Shown one piece after another: positions 33,884 to 43,092 of a DNA stretch of 64,000 nt. A program made the position numbers and the translations under genes. A model generated the notes under the pieces. It was given only the letters and a program-made list of their open reading frames with translations. It did not search any database and had not been told where the DNA came from. The number at the start of each line of letters is the position of its first letter. Positions within the stretch are counted from its first letter, which is position 1. The stretch is from Haloarchaeobius sp. HME9146 (lineage in GTDB: Archaea > Halobacteriota > Halobacteria > Halobacteriales > Natrialbaceae): the NCBI RefSeq assembly GCF_025399835.1, contig NZ_JAODVR010000001.1, positions 186,001 through 250,000 of the forward strand, in the 5' to 3' direction.

Positions 33884-35125
33884 ATGAGTGAGCAGGAGGG
33901 CGAGGCGCAGTCCGACCGAAAGAAGTACGAGTTCCAGAAGATCATCGAGGAGCTCCAGGACTACGAAGGATCAGGCACCCAACTGGTCAGTATCTACGTT
34001 CCCGAGGACAAGCAGATCAGCGACGTGGTCGCCCACGTCACCCAGGAGCACAGCGAGGCAGCCAACATCAAGTCCAAGCAGACCCGGACCAACGTCCAGG
34101 ACGCCCTGACGAGCATCAAGGACCGGCTCCGCTACTACAAGAACCCGCCGGAGAACGGGATGGTGCTGTTCTCGGGCGCGATCGACGCCGGCGGCGGCCA
34201 GACCGACATGGTCACCAAGGTACTCGAGGGGCCGCCACAGCCCGTCGAGTCGTTCCGCTACCACTGTGACTCGGCGTTCCTCACCGAGCCGCTGGAGCAC
34301 ATGCTCGCGGACAAGGGCCTCTACGGGCTCATCGTCCTCGACCGGCGCGAGGCCAACGTCGGCTGGCTCCGCGGCAAGCGCGTCGAGCCCGTCAAATCAG
34401 CGAGTTCGCTCGTCCCGGGCAAGCAGCGCAAAGGTGGCCAGTCCGCCCAGCGTTTCGCCCGCCTCCGCCTCGAGGCCATCGACAACTTCTACCAGGAGGT
34501 CGCCGAGATGGCGAACGAGCTGTTCGTCCCCGAACGCCACGAGATGGACGGCGTCCTCGTCGGCGGTCCCTCCCCGACCAAGGACGAGTTCATGGACGGC
34601 GAGTACCTCCACCACGAGGTCCAGGACATCGTGCTCGGCAAGTTCGACGTCGCCTACACCGACGAGTCCGGCCTCTACGACCTCGTCGACGCCGGCGAGG
34701 AGGTACTGGCCGACGCCGAGATAATGGAGGACAAGGAGCTGATGGAGACGTTCTTCAAACAGCTCCACAACGGGAACAAGGCGACCTACGGGTTCGAGCC
34801 GACCCGCCAGAACCTCGTGATGGGCTCGGTCGAGACCCTCCTCATCTCCGAGGACCTCCGTGACGACGTGGCCGTCTACGACTGCGGCGGCACCGAAGAG
34901 TACGAGGTCGTCGACCACCGCAAGAACACGCCGACCCACCAGTGTGAGGACGGCACCGAGGTCGAGGCCGAAAAGCGCGAGGACGTCATCGAGTTCCTCA
35001 TGAACATCGCCGACCAGCGCGGCACCGACACGAAGTTCATCTCCACCGACTTCGAGAAGGGCGAACAGCTGCTCAACGCCTTCGGTGGTATCGCCGGCAT
35101 CCTGCGCTACTCCACCGGCGTCTAA
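33884..35125 (+). CDS. prf1: Peptide chain release factor aRF1
   Basis: The 413-aa factor recognises stop codons and triggers peptide release. The decoding motif NIKS is at 61-64 (EAANIKSKQTR), and the catalytic GGQ is at 184-186 (QRKGGQSAQRF). The third domain follows with a central-domain zinc-like region (YDCGGTEEYEV, THQCEDG). Length and motifs are standard for archaeal aRF1. The start MSEQEGEA at 33884 is chosen because the promoter lies just upstream; an earlier in-frame start at 33653 would include promoter DNA. Confidence 0.96.
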   Translation: MSEQEGEAQSDRKKYEFQKIIEELQDYEGSGTQLVSIYVPEDKQISDVVAHVTQEHSEAANIKSKQTRTNVQDALTSIKDRLRYYKNPPENGMVLFSGAIDAGGGQTDMVTKVLEGPPQPVESFRYHCDSAFLTEPLEHMLADKGLYGLIVLDRREANVGWLRGKRVEPVKSASSLVPGKQRKGGQSAQRFARLRLEAIDNFYQEVAEMANELFVPERHEMDGVLVGGPSPTKDEFMDGEYLHHEVQDIVLGKFDVAYTDESGLYDLVDAGEEVLADAEIMEDKELMETFFKQLHNGNKATYGFEPTRQNLVMGSVETLLISEDLRDDVAVYDCGGTEEYEVVDHRKNTPTHQCEDGTEVEAEKREDVIEFLMNIADQRGTDTKFISTDFEKGEQLLNAFGGIAGILRYSTGV

Positions 35126-35198
35126 ACCGGCGGCCGTTCCTCGGTTCTCCTGCTCTTCGCACCTCGTCCGAGCGCGACGCTTCGCTTCGACGACGCCG

Positions 35199-36065
35199 CT
35201 ACCTCGACTGCTCGGAAACATACCACAGACTAGTCAACGAGAGGAGGACCGGCCTGCTATCGGTGAGTTCTCTCGCCAGCTCGTTCGAGGCTGGAAGGGT
35301 GAGACCGTCGGTACATAGCTCGGATACTTGCGAGTCCGAAATCGGTGGAGACGCGGTACACGAGCGAGGAGTCGTCTCCTGCTCGGTCGTCCATGCGCTG
35401 AGCGAGAGCGCCGCCGGCGGCCAGTCCGGTGTCTGTACCGGTGGTGAGTGAATCGTGTAGGGCTGGTCGCCGACGATAACCGTGCGGTCGCGAACCATCT
35501 CGCCAGCCGGGACGGCCACCATCCGTTCGATTCTGTTCTCGCGCCCGGGCTCGGTCTCGGAAACGAGAGTCCGAACCAGAGACTGCACTGGTCGGGGGAA
35601 CGTCGACAACGGTTCGCCGTCCGAGGGAGACGAGTCTGTCAGGGTGTACCAGAGTCTGTACCGCGCGGCGGTGGTACTACGCAGCTCGATAGCAGGCCCA
35701 TCGGCACCCGTCGTCAGTGGGCCAAGTTCGCCGTGGGGGAAGACCCCGCCTGCACTCCCGAGCGCGGTGTATTCGAACGCTGGAATCTCCTGAAAGATAC
35801 GTGACTGGTACGACGATACATCCCCGAGCAAGAGGTCCTGTTGGCGCGAATCGACGACCCACAGTGGCGTGTCGGCGGTGAGCGCACCCCGACTCACCGG
35901 GTTCGCCGTGAACCGAAGATTTGTCCGGTCCGTCGAAGTCCCTGATAGAGTGGGTGAGTGCTCGCCCGGGGTCGACGACCCGCTATTCGATCCCAGTTGC
36001 TGACAGCCGGCGAGGGTCAGACTCGCGGCGCTGGCAAGGGACGAGAGGAGCGACCGCCGTTTCAT
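35199..36065 (-). CDS. Tat lipoprotein of unknown function
   Basis: The 288-aa protein begins with a twin-arginine motif and lipobox (KRRSLLSSLASAASLTLAGC, cleavage before C20), then a Ser/Thr/Gly linker. The mature part has no domain I recognise; it contains LWVVDSRQQDLLLG, YRLWYTLTD and a pair of cysteines near the end (TPRSCTASP, SELCTDGLT). Codon choice is less GC-biased than in its neighbours (many codons end in A or T), so the gene may be newer to this genome or evolving quickly. It converges on aRF1. Confidence 0.7.
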   Translation of the reverse strand: MKRRSLLSSLASAASLTLAGCQQLGSNSGSSTPGEHSPTLSGTSTDRTNLRFTANPVSRGALTADTPLWVVDSRQQDLLLGDVSSYQSRIFQEIPAFEYTALGSAGGVFPHGELGPLTTGADGPAIELRSTTAARYRLWYTLTDSSPSDGEPLSTFPRPVQSLVRTLVSETEPGRENRIERMVAVPAGEMVRDRTVIVGDQPYTIHSPPVQTPDWPPAALSLSAWTTEQETTPRSCTASPPISDSQVSELCTDGLTLPASNELARELTDSRPVLLSLTSLWYVSEQSR

Positions 36066-36105
36066 ATTCTGACCGATATGTATAGAGAGTAGATAAATAC
36101 CCGAC

Positions 36106-36498
36106 TTACTCCAGCAACTGCTCCAGCTGCTGCCGTCGTCGCCCGATCGCCACCGACGGCTGCAGGTGCGAATCCGTCTCGAGCTCCTCGAGTACGAGCA
36201 TCGGGTCCACGCCCTGTCCCTCGACCCGTTCGAGCAACTCCTCTATCTTCCCGCGGTTCAGTGCGAGCGAGGAGAGCAACCCAACGATGAGTGCCATCTC
36301 GACCGCGGCCACCTCGTCCGCGGGAAACGCCTCACTCACCTGTGAGAAGTCGGCGCTCGCGGGCGCACTCTCGACGGGCTGGAGATGGAGACACGACGTG
36401 CAGATGGCTACCGCCTCGCTGCCACCCGGTGCGTACGACGCGACCGCGTCGGGCACCTGGAACGGGACGCTCTCCGACCGACACTCGGAACACTGCAT
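36106..36498 (-). CDS. Zinc-ribbon protein of unknown function (DUF6276-like)
   Basis: The 130-aa protein has a four-cysteine zinc ribbon (C3, C6, C33, C36) followed by an acidic helical part (VAAVEMALIVGLLSSLALN, then KIEELLERVEGQGVDPMLVL). Similar small proteins are annotated DUF6276 in haloarchaea. Function is unknown. It follows the Tat lipoprotein upstream on the same strand and precedes atpD by a gap of 87 bp. Confidence 0.7.
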   Translation of the reverse strand: MQCSECRSESVPFQVPDAVASYAPGGSEAVAICTSCLHLQPVESAPASADFSQVSEAFPADEVAAVEMALIVGLLSSLALNRGKIEELLERVEGQGVDPMLVLEELETDSHLQPSVAIGRRRQQLEQLLE

Positions 36499-36585
36499 AC
36501 GAGGAAGGAAACGCCCGATTGCCTAAAATCTAGGCGGCGCTACGCGCGATACGGCGAGAGACGAACAGAGATGGGGGAAAGAGAG

Positions 36586-37278
36586 TCAGTCCGCGGCTGC
36601 AACGACGTCGGCTTCGGCTTCCTCGGCCTCCTCCTGCCGAGCTTCCTTCTCCTCTTTCTCCTTCTTGTCCTTGATCTTCTTCATGCGGAAGATCTCCTCG
36701 CGCTCTTGCTCTTCGAGCTTCTGCTCGATGTACTCCTGGTTCTCCTTGAGTTCGGGCAGGAGCTTGAACTCGAGTGCGTTGACACGACGCTTGGTCGTCT
36801 CGATCTCGGTGAGCATCTTCTTCATCGCCGTCTCGACCTCGGCGGCGAGGATGATGGTCTCCAGCAGTTCCTCGTAGGCTTCCGCGGCCTCGTCGATGCG
36901 GGCGGAGGTGCCCAGCACACCGTAGCCACGCTCGTCGAGGGACTTCTGGACCTTCGAGGACTCGATCTCCGGCACGACGACGCCCATGATGTTGCGGGAC
37001 TCCGTCGTGATCTCGGGGTGCTCCTTCAGTGCGGCCGCCGCCCCGCGGACCGCGACGTCACCCTCCATGGCGCGTGCCATGTTGATCTTCTTCTGTGCCT
37101 CGTCGTAGTTCTCCTCTAAGTTCTCACGGACGTCCCGTGCCTGGTCGAGGATGTCCATGAACTCCATGATGAGGCCGTCGCGCTTCTGTTCCAGCGTGTC
37201 GTGACCCCGCTCGGACAGCTCGATGCGATCCTCGATCGCCATCAAGTTCTTGCGAGTGGGCTTGACGTCGTTGGCCAT
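36586..37278 (-). CDS. atpD: A-type ATP synthase subunit D (central stalk)
   Basis: The 230-aa coiled-coil protein is the central rotor stalk, equivalent to V-ATPase D. It begins [21 protein letters not shown], the family N-terminal signature, and consists of two long helices with an insert in between ([14 protein letters not shown]) and a highly charged tail. The start MANDVKPT at 37278 is preferred over one six codons upstream. It is the last gene of the atp set, separated from atpB by 147 bp containing a palindrome, so it may also have its own transcript. Confidence 0.95.
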   Translation of the reverse strand: MANDVKPTRKNLMAIEDRIELSERGHDTLEQKRDGLIMEFMDILDQARDVRENLEENYDEAQKKINMARAMEGDVAVRGAAAALKEHPEITTESRNIMGVVVPEIESSKVQKSLDERGYGVLGTSARIDEAAEAYEELLETIILAAEVETAMKKMLTEIETTKRRVNALEFKLLPELKENQEYIEQKLEEQEREEIFRMKKIKDKKEKEEKEARQEEAEEAEADVVAAAD

Positions 37279-37325
37279 TACGAGGGGCTTGCACACCCAG
37301 CCTGTTAACCCTTTACGATTGTCTT

Positions 37326-37341
37326 CACGCGCGAGCGCGTG
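37326..37341. repeat. GC-rich palindrome between atpB and atpD
   Basis: CACGCGC-GA-GCGCGTG is a perfect palindrome in the 147 bp between the two genes. It could fold in the mRNA as a processing or termination signal or act as a DNA site. All other gaps in the operon after atpK are 22 bp or less. Confidence 0.45.
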
Positions 37342-37425
37342 CGAGGCGGCGAGACTTGCCTTTCGAGGGGGCTGACTGCCGGGCGCTGTCGCTCACGGCG
37401 CGGAAAGAGAGAGAAAGATACCTGT

Positions 37426-38832
37426 TCAGGCTTCGACTGCCTGCCCTTCTTCGACGTAGTACTCCTCGATGAGGTCCTCGTCGATACGGTTGAGCTCCTC
37501 CTTCGGGAGCGTCGAGAGCAGGTCCCAGCCGATGTCGAGCGTCTCGTCGATGGTACGGTCGGTGTCGTACCCCTGCTGGACGAACTCCTCCTCGAAGCGG
37601 TCGGCGAAGTCGAGGTACTTGTTGTCGAGTTCGGACAGCGCCTCGCGGCCGACGATGTTCACGAGGTCGCGCAGGTCCTCACCCTCCGCGTACGCGGCGA
37701 AGAGCTGGTCCTTCACGTCGGCGTGGTCCCCACGGGTGAGGCCCTCACCGATACCGTCGTCCATCAGGCGCGAGAGGGACGGCAGCACGTTGACCGGCGG
37801 CTTCACACCCTGGGAGTTCAGGTCGCGGTCCATCATGATCTGCCCCTCGGTGATGTATCCGGTCAGGTCCGGAATCGGGTGCGTGTCGTCGTCACCCGGC
37901 ATCGTGAGGATGGGCAGCTGCGTGACCGAGCCCTCGCGGCCCTCGATGCGCCCTGCGCGCTCGTAGAGCTGGGCCAGGTCGGTGTACATGTACCCGGGGT
38001 AGCCACGGCGACCCGGAACCTCTTCGCGGGCCGCACCGATCTCGCGCAGCGCCTCACAGTAGTTGGTCATGTCCGTGAGGATGACCAGCACGTGATAGCC
38101 CTTGTCGAACGCGAGGTACTCTGCCGTGGTCAGGGCGAGACGCGGGGTGACCGTCCGCTCGACTGCGGGGTCGTCCGCGAGGTTCATGAAGACGACGGAG
38201 CGCTCGAGTGCACCCGTGCGCTCGAAGTCGTCCATGAACTCGTTCGCCTCTTCGGCGGTGATACCCATCGCGCCGAAGATGACTGCGAACTCGGTGCCTT
38301 CGTCGTCCTCGCCCTCGTCCTCCTCCGGGACGGTCGCCTGACGGGCGACCTGGAGTGCGAGGTCGTTGTGCGGCAGCCCAGATGCCGAGAAGATCGGCAG
38401 CTTCTGGCCGCGAACGAGGGTGTTCATGCCGTCGATGGCGGAGACGCCAGTCTGGATGAACTCCTCGGGGTACTCACGCGAGTACGGGTTGATAGCCGCC
38501 CCGACGATGTCGCGGCGTTCGTCCGGGACGATGTCCGGGCCGCCGTCGATGGGGCGACCGGACCCGTCCAGCACCCGCCCGAGGAGGTCCTCGGTGACGG
38601 GCATCTTCATCGTCTCGCCAAGGAAGCGAACCGAGGACTTGCGGTCGATACCTTCGGTGCCCTCGAAGACCTGGATCGCCACCACGCCTTCTGAGGATTC
38701 GAGCACCTGGCCACGCTTGGTCTCGCCGTTCGGGGTCTCGATCTCGACGATCTCGTCGTACCCGATGGCCTCGTCGACCTCGGCGAACACCAGCGGACCG
38801 CTGATCTCTGTAATCGTCTGGTACTCCTTCAT
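37426..38832 (-). CDS. atpB: A-type ATP synthase subunit B
   Basis: The 468-aa non-catalytic hexamer subunit alternates with AtpA. It shows the expected [21 protein letters not shown]-type motif (residues about 70-90), [19 protein letters not shown], and [32 protein letters not shown] near the middle. As expected for subunit B it lacks a true Walker A. It starts 4 bp after the atpA stop and ends with EEGQAVEA. Confidence 0.97.
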   Translation of the reverse strand: MKEYQTITEISGPLVFAEVDEAIGYDEIVEIETPNGETKRGQVLESSEGVVAIQVFEGTEGIDRKSSVRFLGETMKMPVTEDLLGRVLDGSGRPIDGGPDIVPDERRDIVGAAINPYSREYPEEFIQTGVSAIDGMNTLVRGQKLPIFSASGLPHNDLALQVARQATVPEEDEGEDDEGTEFAVIFGAMGITAEEANEFMDDFERTGALERSVVFMNLADDPAVERTVTPRLALTTAEYLAFDKGYHVLVILTDMTNYCEALREIGAAREEVPGRRGYPGYMYTDLAQLYERAGRIEGREGSVTQLPILTMPGDDDTHPIPDLTGYITEGQIMMDRDLNSQGVKPPVNVLPSLSRLMDDGIGEGLTRGDHADVKDQLFAAYAEGEDLRDLVNIVGREALSELDNKYLDFADRFEEEFVQQGYDTDRTIDETLDIGWDLLSTLPKEELNRIDEDLIEEYYVEEGQAVEA

Positions 38833-38836
38833 GGTC

Positions 38837-40600
38837 TTAGTACATCTCCCGGAGTTCGTTCGCGAGCTCGTCTTCGAGCTCCTCGACGTACTCCTCGTAG
38901 TCTTCCTGCACGCCGATGCGGTTGAGTCGCGGGGCGGCGTCGGTGTTCTGGATCTCGTCGACGGGGACGCCAGCGTCGAGGGCGTTGAACGCCTCGTCGT
39001 TGAACGTCTTGATGGCGTCGAGCATCATGTAGATCTTGTCGGGCTCGCAGTACGTGTCCACGTCGTGGAACGCGTTCTGCTGGAGCCACGCCTCGCGGAG
39101 GTAGCGAGCGACCTCGAGGGTCAGCTGCTGGTCGTCCGGAAGCGCGTCCTTGCCGACGAGCTGGACGATCTCCTGCAGTTCGGCCTCCTCGTCGAGGACG
39201 TCGACGGCCCACTGGCGCTTCTCCGGGAAGTCCTCGCGGACGTTCTCTCGGTACCAGGGGTCGAGCTGGTCCTTGTACAGCGAGTAGGACTCGTTCCAGT
39301 TGATGGCCGGGAAGTGACGACGCTCGGCGAGGTCCGCGTCCAGCGCCCAGAACGTCTTCACGATACGCAGGGTGTTCTGCGTGACCGGCTCGGAGAAGTC
39401 ACCGCCCGGGGGCGAGACTGCACCGATTGCGGACACGGAGCCCTCCGTGCCGTTGATGTTCTCGAACTTGCCTGCACGCTCGTAGAACTCGGAGAGACGC
39501 GCGGCGAGGTAGGCGGGGTAGCCCTCCTCACCGGGCATCTCCTCGAGACGCGAGGAGATCTCGCGCATGGCCTCTGCCCACCGCGAGGTGGAGTCGGCCA
39601 TGAGTGCCACGTCGTACCCCATGTCGCGGAAGTACTCCGCGATGGTGATACCCGTGTACACACAGGATTCACGCGCGGCGACCGGCATGTTGGACGTGTT
39701 CGCGATGAGGCACGTCCGGGACATGAGCGGCTTGCCCGTCATCGGGTCCTCCAGCTCCGGGAAGTCCTCGATGACCTCGGTCATCTCGTTGCCACGCTCG
39801 CCACAGCCGACGTAGACGACGATGTCCGCGTCGGCCCACTTCGCGAGCTGGTGCTGGGTGACCGTCTTCCCGGACCCGAACGGTCCCGGAATCGCGGCCG
39901 TCCCACCCTTCGCGATGGGGAACAGACCGTCGAGGATGCGCTGACCGGAGACGAGCGGCTCGCGCGGGGTCTTCTTCTCCTTGGACGGTCGCGCACGGCG
40001 GACCGGCCACTCCTGGTACATGGACACTTCCTCGCCGTTCGCGAGTTCGACGACCGTCTCCTGGACGGTGAAGTTGCCGGACTCGACGGACGAGACCTCG
40101 CCACCCTCGAAGTCGGGGGGCACCATGACCTTGTGCTCGATGCTCTCGGTCTCCGGGACGGTCCCGACGATGTCGCCGGGCTCGACCTCGTCGCCTGCCT
40201 CGACCTCCGGGGTGAACTCCCAGGTCTTCTCCAGGTCGATACCTGGTGCGTCGACACCGCGGTCGAGGAACGCCGAGTTCATCTTCTCCTCCAGTTCGTC
40301 GAGCGGGCGCTGGACACCGTCGTAGATGGCGTCCAGCATGCCGGGCCCGAGGTCGACCGACAGCGGCTCGCCCGTGTTCTCGACGGGTTCACCGGGGCCG
40401 ACACCGGAGGTCTCCTCGTACACCTGAATCGTGGTCAGGTTCCCTTCTATCTCGATGACCTCGCCCATCAGACCTTCGTCGCCGACGTAGACGACGTCGT
40501 TCATCCGGGCGTCGAGGTCCGCAGCGGTCACGACAGGACCGCTCACGCTCTCGATGACGCCGTCCTCGCGGACGGTGTCGGATTCTGTTGCTTGACTCAT
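38837..40600 (-). CDS. atpA: A-type ATP synthase subunit A (catalytic)
   Basis: The 587-aa catalytic subunit has the P-loop [11 protein letters not shown] at about residues 237-247, the A-type non-homologous insert before it (about 110-190), and [20 protein letters not shown]. No intein is present, which is worth stating since archaeal and vacuolar AtpA genes often carry one. The start MSQATESD at 40600 is 3 bp after the atpF stop. Confidence 0.97.
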   Translation of the reverse strand: MSQATESDTVREDGVIESVSGPVVTAADLDARMNDVVYVGDEGLMGEVIEIEGNLTTIQVYEETSGVGPGEPVENTGEPLSVDLGPGMLDAIYDGVQRPLDELEEKMNSAFLDRGVDAPGIDLEKTWEFTPEVEAGDEVEPGDIVGTVPETESIEHKVMVPPDFEGGEVSSVESGNFTVQETVVELANGEEVSMYQEWPVRRARPSKEKKTPREPLVSGQRILDGLFPIAKGGTAAIPGPFGSGKTVTQHQLAKWADADIVVYVGCGERGNEMTEVIEDFPELEDPMTGKPLMSRTCLIANTSNMPVAARESCVYTGITIAEYFRDMGYDVALMADSTSRWAEAMREISSRLEEMPGEEGYPAYLAARLSEFYERAGKFENINGTEGSVSAIGAVSPPGGDFSEPVTQNTLRIVKTFWALDADLAERRHFPAINWNESYSLYKDQLDPWYRENVREDFPEKRQWAVDVLDEEAELQEIVQLVGKDALPDDQQLTLEVARYLREAWLQQNAFHDVDTYCEPDKIYMMLDAIKTFNDEAFNALDAGVPVDEIQNTDAAPRLNRIGVQEDYEEYVEELEDELANELREMY

Positions 40601-40603
40601 GGT

Positions 40604-40927
40604 TTAGTCTTCATCCATCAGGTCGATGCCGATGGCTCGTTTGATCTGGTCGCGCAGCCCGCTGCTTCCCGAATCGCCACCCAGCGTGACGAACACCGGT
40701 TCGACGCTCGTCTCGACCGTCTTTCGCGGGTCGCGCGAAAGATAGTCGAGGTCGTCGGCGTGGATGACGACGATACCGATACCGTCGTCCTCGGCGACAC
40801 GGCGCACGGCGTCGTCGAGTTCCTCGTCCTTCTCGTCCTCCGGGACGTTCTCGAACGCTCGGACGCCGGCCAGCCGGAAGCCGGTGGTGAAGTCCGGACT
40901 GCCGATGACAGCTATCTCCTGGCTCAT
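40604..40927 (-). CDS. atpF: A-type ATP synthase subunit F
   Basis: The 107-aa subunit binds the central stalk and affects coupling. Typical residues: IAVIGSPDFTTGFRLAGVR at the start and IGIVVIHADDLDYLS in the middle. It overlaps atpC by 4 bp and precedes atpA by 3 bp, so translation is likely coupled. Confidence 0.95.
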   Translation of the reverse strand: MSQEIAVIGSPDFTTGFRLAGVRAFENVPEDEKDEELDDAVRRVAEDDGIGIVVIHADDLDYLSRDPRKTVETSVEPVFVTLGGDSGSSGLRDQIKRAIGIDLMDED

Positions 40928-41985
40928 ATGGTGACCAGCTCCGCTTCGATCTCCTCTTCGTTCAGTCCCGCTTCCTTGCCGCGCGCGATGGCGCGGATGT
41001 TGTCAATCTCGCGTTCCTTCGCGATGAGGTACGCGAGCACCGGACAGATGGAGAGCGGGAACACGTGCGAAAGGTGGTCCGCGTACTCCTGCAGGGCCGC
41101 ATCGAGCGCGTGCTCGAAGCCGATGAGGCTCTCCGCGTCCTCGAGTTCAGAGAGTGCGGCCGAGAGGTCGCTCCCGTACGTGCTGTCGCGGATGCGTGCG
41201 ACGAGCTCGTCGGTGTTGCTGACCAGCTGCGTGAGTTCTGCGGCGTCGAACAACCGCCCACCCTCGATGAAGTACTCCGAGGGGTCGATGTCCGCGCCAC
41301 TGCGTGCGAGACGCAGCGCGTTCCGGACGTTACGGAAGTCGATCTCCGCCTGCAGGAACTCGAGGTACAGCGCACTGGGGCTGTCTACAGCGTCGGTCGT
41401 GCCCACCTCGTCCAGCAGGTGCTCGTAGAACGCACGGTCGACGGCGTTCTCGAGCGGGACGAGAACGTTGGACTCCTGGTACTCCTCGAACGCGACCTCG
41501 AGGTCGGGCCCGAAGAGCGTGCCTTCCAGCAGCTCCACGGCATCCTCGATGGACTGGGCCTCGAGGAGTCGCTGCAGGAAGCGCTCGTCGAACTCACCGG
41601 CGCCGATGAGGTCGGGTTCGACCTCCTCGGCCGACGAGTCGGCGTACAGGCCGCGCAGGATCGTCTTGACGTTCCACGCGTCGAACTTGCGCAGGTACGC
41701 CGCGATCTGGTTGTAGATGCGGCCGTTCGCCCATTCGAGCACGTCTTCGAAGTTCTTCGCGAGGTTTCGGTTGAGCGCGTACTCGATGAGGTCGACCCCG
41801 CTGTGACGGGAACCGAGCGCGTTCATCTCGGCCTCGTACTCGGTCTCCTCCATGTAGCGGGCGATCTCGCCCGGCCCCATGCGTACGAGCTTCCGGTAGT
41901 CCTCGTCACCGAACAGCTTCGCTCGACGTGCCCTGACGCGGGCGTTGACGTATTCTGGATTCGAACCGCGGTCGCTCTTGCTCAT
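40924..41985 (-). CDS. atpC: A-type ATP synthase subunit C (V-ATPase d homologue)
   Basis: The 353-aa soluble subunit caps the membrane rotor ring and links it to the central stalk. The N-terminus NPEYVNARVRARRAKLF and the C-terminus YLIAKEREIDNIRAIARGK are diagnostic for the family. It overlaps atpE and atpF by 4 bp each. Confidence 0.95.
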   Translation of the reverse strand: MSKSDRGSNPEYVNARVRARRAKLFGDEDYRKLVRMGPGEIARYMEETEYEAEMNALGSRHSGVDLIEYALNRNLAKNFEDVLEWANGRIYNQIAAYLRKFDAWNVKTILRGLYADSSAEEVEPDLIGAGEFDERFLQRLLEAQSIEDAVELLEGTLFGPDLEVAFEEYQESNVLVPLENAVDRAFYEHLLDEVGTTDAVDSPSALYLEFLQAEIDFRNVRNALRLARSGADIDPSEYFIEGGRLFDAAELTQLVSNTDELVARIRDSTYGSDLSAALSELEDAESLIGFEHALDAALQEYADHLSHVFPLSICPVLAYLIAKEREIDNIRAIARGKEAGLNEEEIEAELVTI

Positions 41986-42566
41986 TGCTCGTCGAACAGC
42001 TGGGAGCTGATTTCTCGCAGGTTGTCCTCCCAGACGTCTTCGAGCACCGAGTCGAACGTGTTGTTGACCCGGAGACGACTCTCCTCGCTCTCGACGACGA
42101 CGCCGCCGAGGCAGTCGTACTCGCCGGCGTACTCGTAGCCGTCGTAGTCGGCGAGAATCGTCTCGAGCAGGTCTTCGTCGCTGGCGCGGCCGTAGACGAC
42201 GGCGCTGTCGACGGTTTCGAACTCCTCCGCGGCTGCGTCGAGCAGTGCACGGGTGAGTTCCTCGCGCTCGTCACCGTCCAGGGCGACGATCTCGGACTCG
42301 ACGTCCTCGCGGACCTGTTCCAGCACGTCGCGACGCGCTTCGAGGCGCATCTGCTTGGCCTCGAGTTTGGCGCTCGAAAGCTGCTGCTCGCGCTCCTGTG
42401 CTACCTTTCGTTCGGCCGCGCGCTCTGCCTCTTCGAGCGTCTCCTCGGCGTCGGCTTCGGCTTCCGAGATGATCTCCTCGGCCTCCGCCTCTGCGTCCTC
42501 GCGGATTTCCTCCGCACGCGCGCGGGCTTCGTCTCGTATGTCCTCAACGACTGTTTCCAAACTCAT
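41982..42566 (-). CDS. atpE: A-type ATP synthase subunit E (peripheral stalk)
   Basis: The 194-aa peripheral stalk subunit starts with a long charged coiled coil (AEEIREDAEAEAEEIISEAE) that pairs with AtpH, then a globular head contacting AtpA/AtpB. It ends at a 4-bp overlap with atpC and follows atpK by 22 bp. Confidence 0.94.
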   Translation of the reverse strand: MSLETVVEDIRDEARARAEEIREDAEAEAEEIISEAEADAEETLEEAERAAERKVAQEREQQLSSAKLEAKQMRLEARRDVLEQVREDVESEIVALDGDEREELTRALLDAAAEEFETVDSAVVYGRASDEDLLETILADYDGYEYAGEYDCLGGVVVESEESRLRVNNTFDSVLEDVWEDNLREISSQLFDEQ

Positions 42567-42587
42567 TGTAAGAAAGTGGGGAGCGGT

Positions 42588-42863
42588 TTAGACGAAGAGC
42601 GCGACCAGCGCGAAGATCACCAGCGTCTCGGGCAGGACCGTCAGGACGATCCCGATACCGGTAGAGATGGAGTCTTCGGCGAGTGCGCCGACTGCGGCGG
42701 CACCGATGCCGCGTTCTGCGTACCCTGCACCGATCGCGGCCAGCCCGATACCGAGAGCTGCACCGGAGTCTGCGGGAATCGCGGGAGCGTTACCCTCCTG
42801 CAGGGCGATGTCTGTTACGTTGTTCAGTGCGGTCATTCCGACGTCGGCGAGAGCTTCGAACAT
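42588..42863 (-). CDS. atpK: A-type ATP synthase subunit K (membrane rotor ring)
   Basis: The 91-aa proteolipid forms the rotor ring. Two membrane helices (about residues 33-58 and 65-91) and the ion-binding glutamate E79 in VLPETLVIFALV are clear. One hairpin per subunit makes it like the bacterial 8-kDa form, not the doubled form. Whether it binds protons or sodium cannot be decided safely; the helices lack the usual Gln/Ser/Thr sodium cluster around E79, pointing to protons. I start at ATG 42863, the first Met of the homologous part; the upstream in-frame stretch is non-coding in character. Confidence 0.93.
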   Translation of the reverse strand: MFEALADVGMTALNNVTDIALQEGNAPAIPADSGAALGIGLAAIGAGYAERGIGAAAVGALAEDSISTGIGIVLTVLPETLVIFALVALFV

Positions 42864-43092
42864 GTTTACGTATACCTCGTGGTTTGTAACCGGACAATCG
42901 CTAATCACCGCACTGGCTTCATAAAACTTCCCAAAAGAAACCGCCGATTCTGCCGGTATAACAGCTAATTGGCGGAGTCCATGGGGTTTATACTTTCGAT
43001 TGACGCCGGGTTTCCTGACAGTCGGAAGAGACGAATCTGAACAACTGTGAGGAATCAGCCGCCAAACAGCGAGAGAAACGAAAGGGCCGAGC
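42864..43092 (-). promoter_or_regulatory. Intergenic region between atpI and atpK, candidate internal promoters
   Basis: This 229-bp gap is the largest in the atp operon. On the minus strand it holds two TATA-like stretches, AGTATAAAC (about 42985-42994) and GTTTTATG (about 42920-42927), which could drive an extra transcript of atpK and the genes after it. The rotor subunit is needed in several copies per complex, which would fit a boost at this point. No gene is seen. Confidence 0.45.

Noticed and set aside
38837-40600. Possible intein in atpA
   Set aside because: The gene is 587 codons, the standard length, and the P-loop region is continuous.
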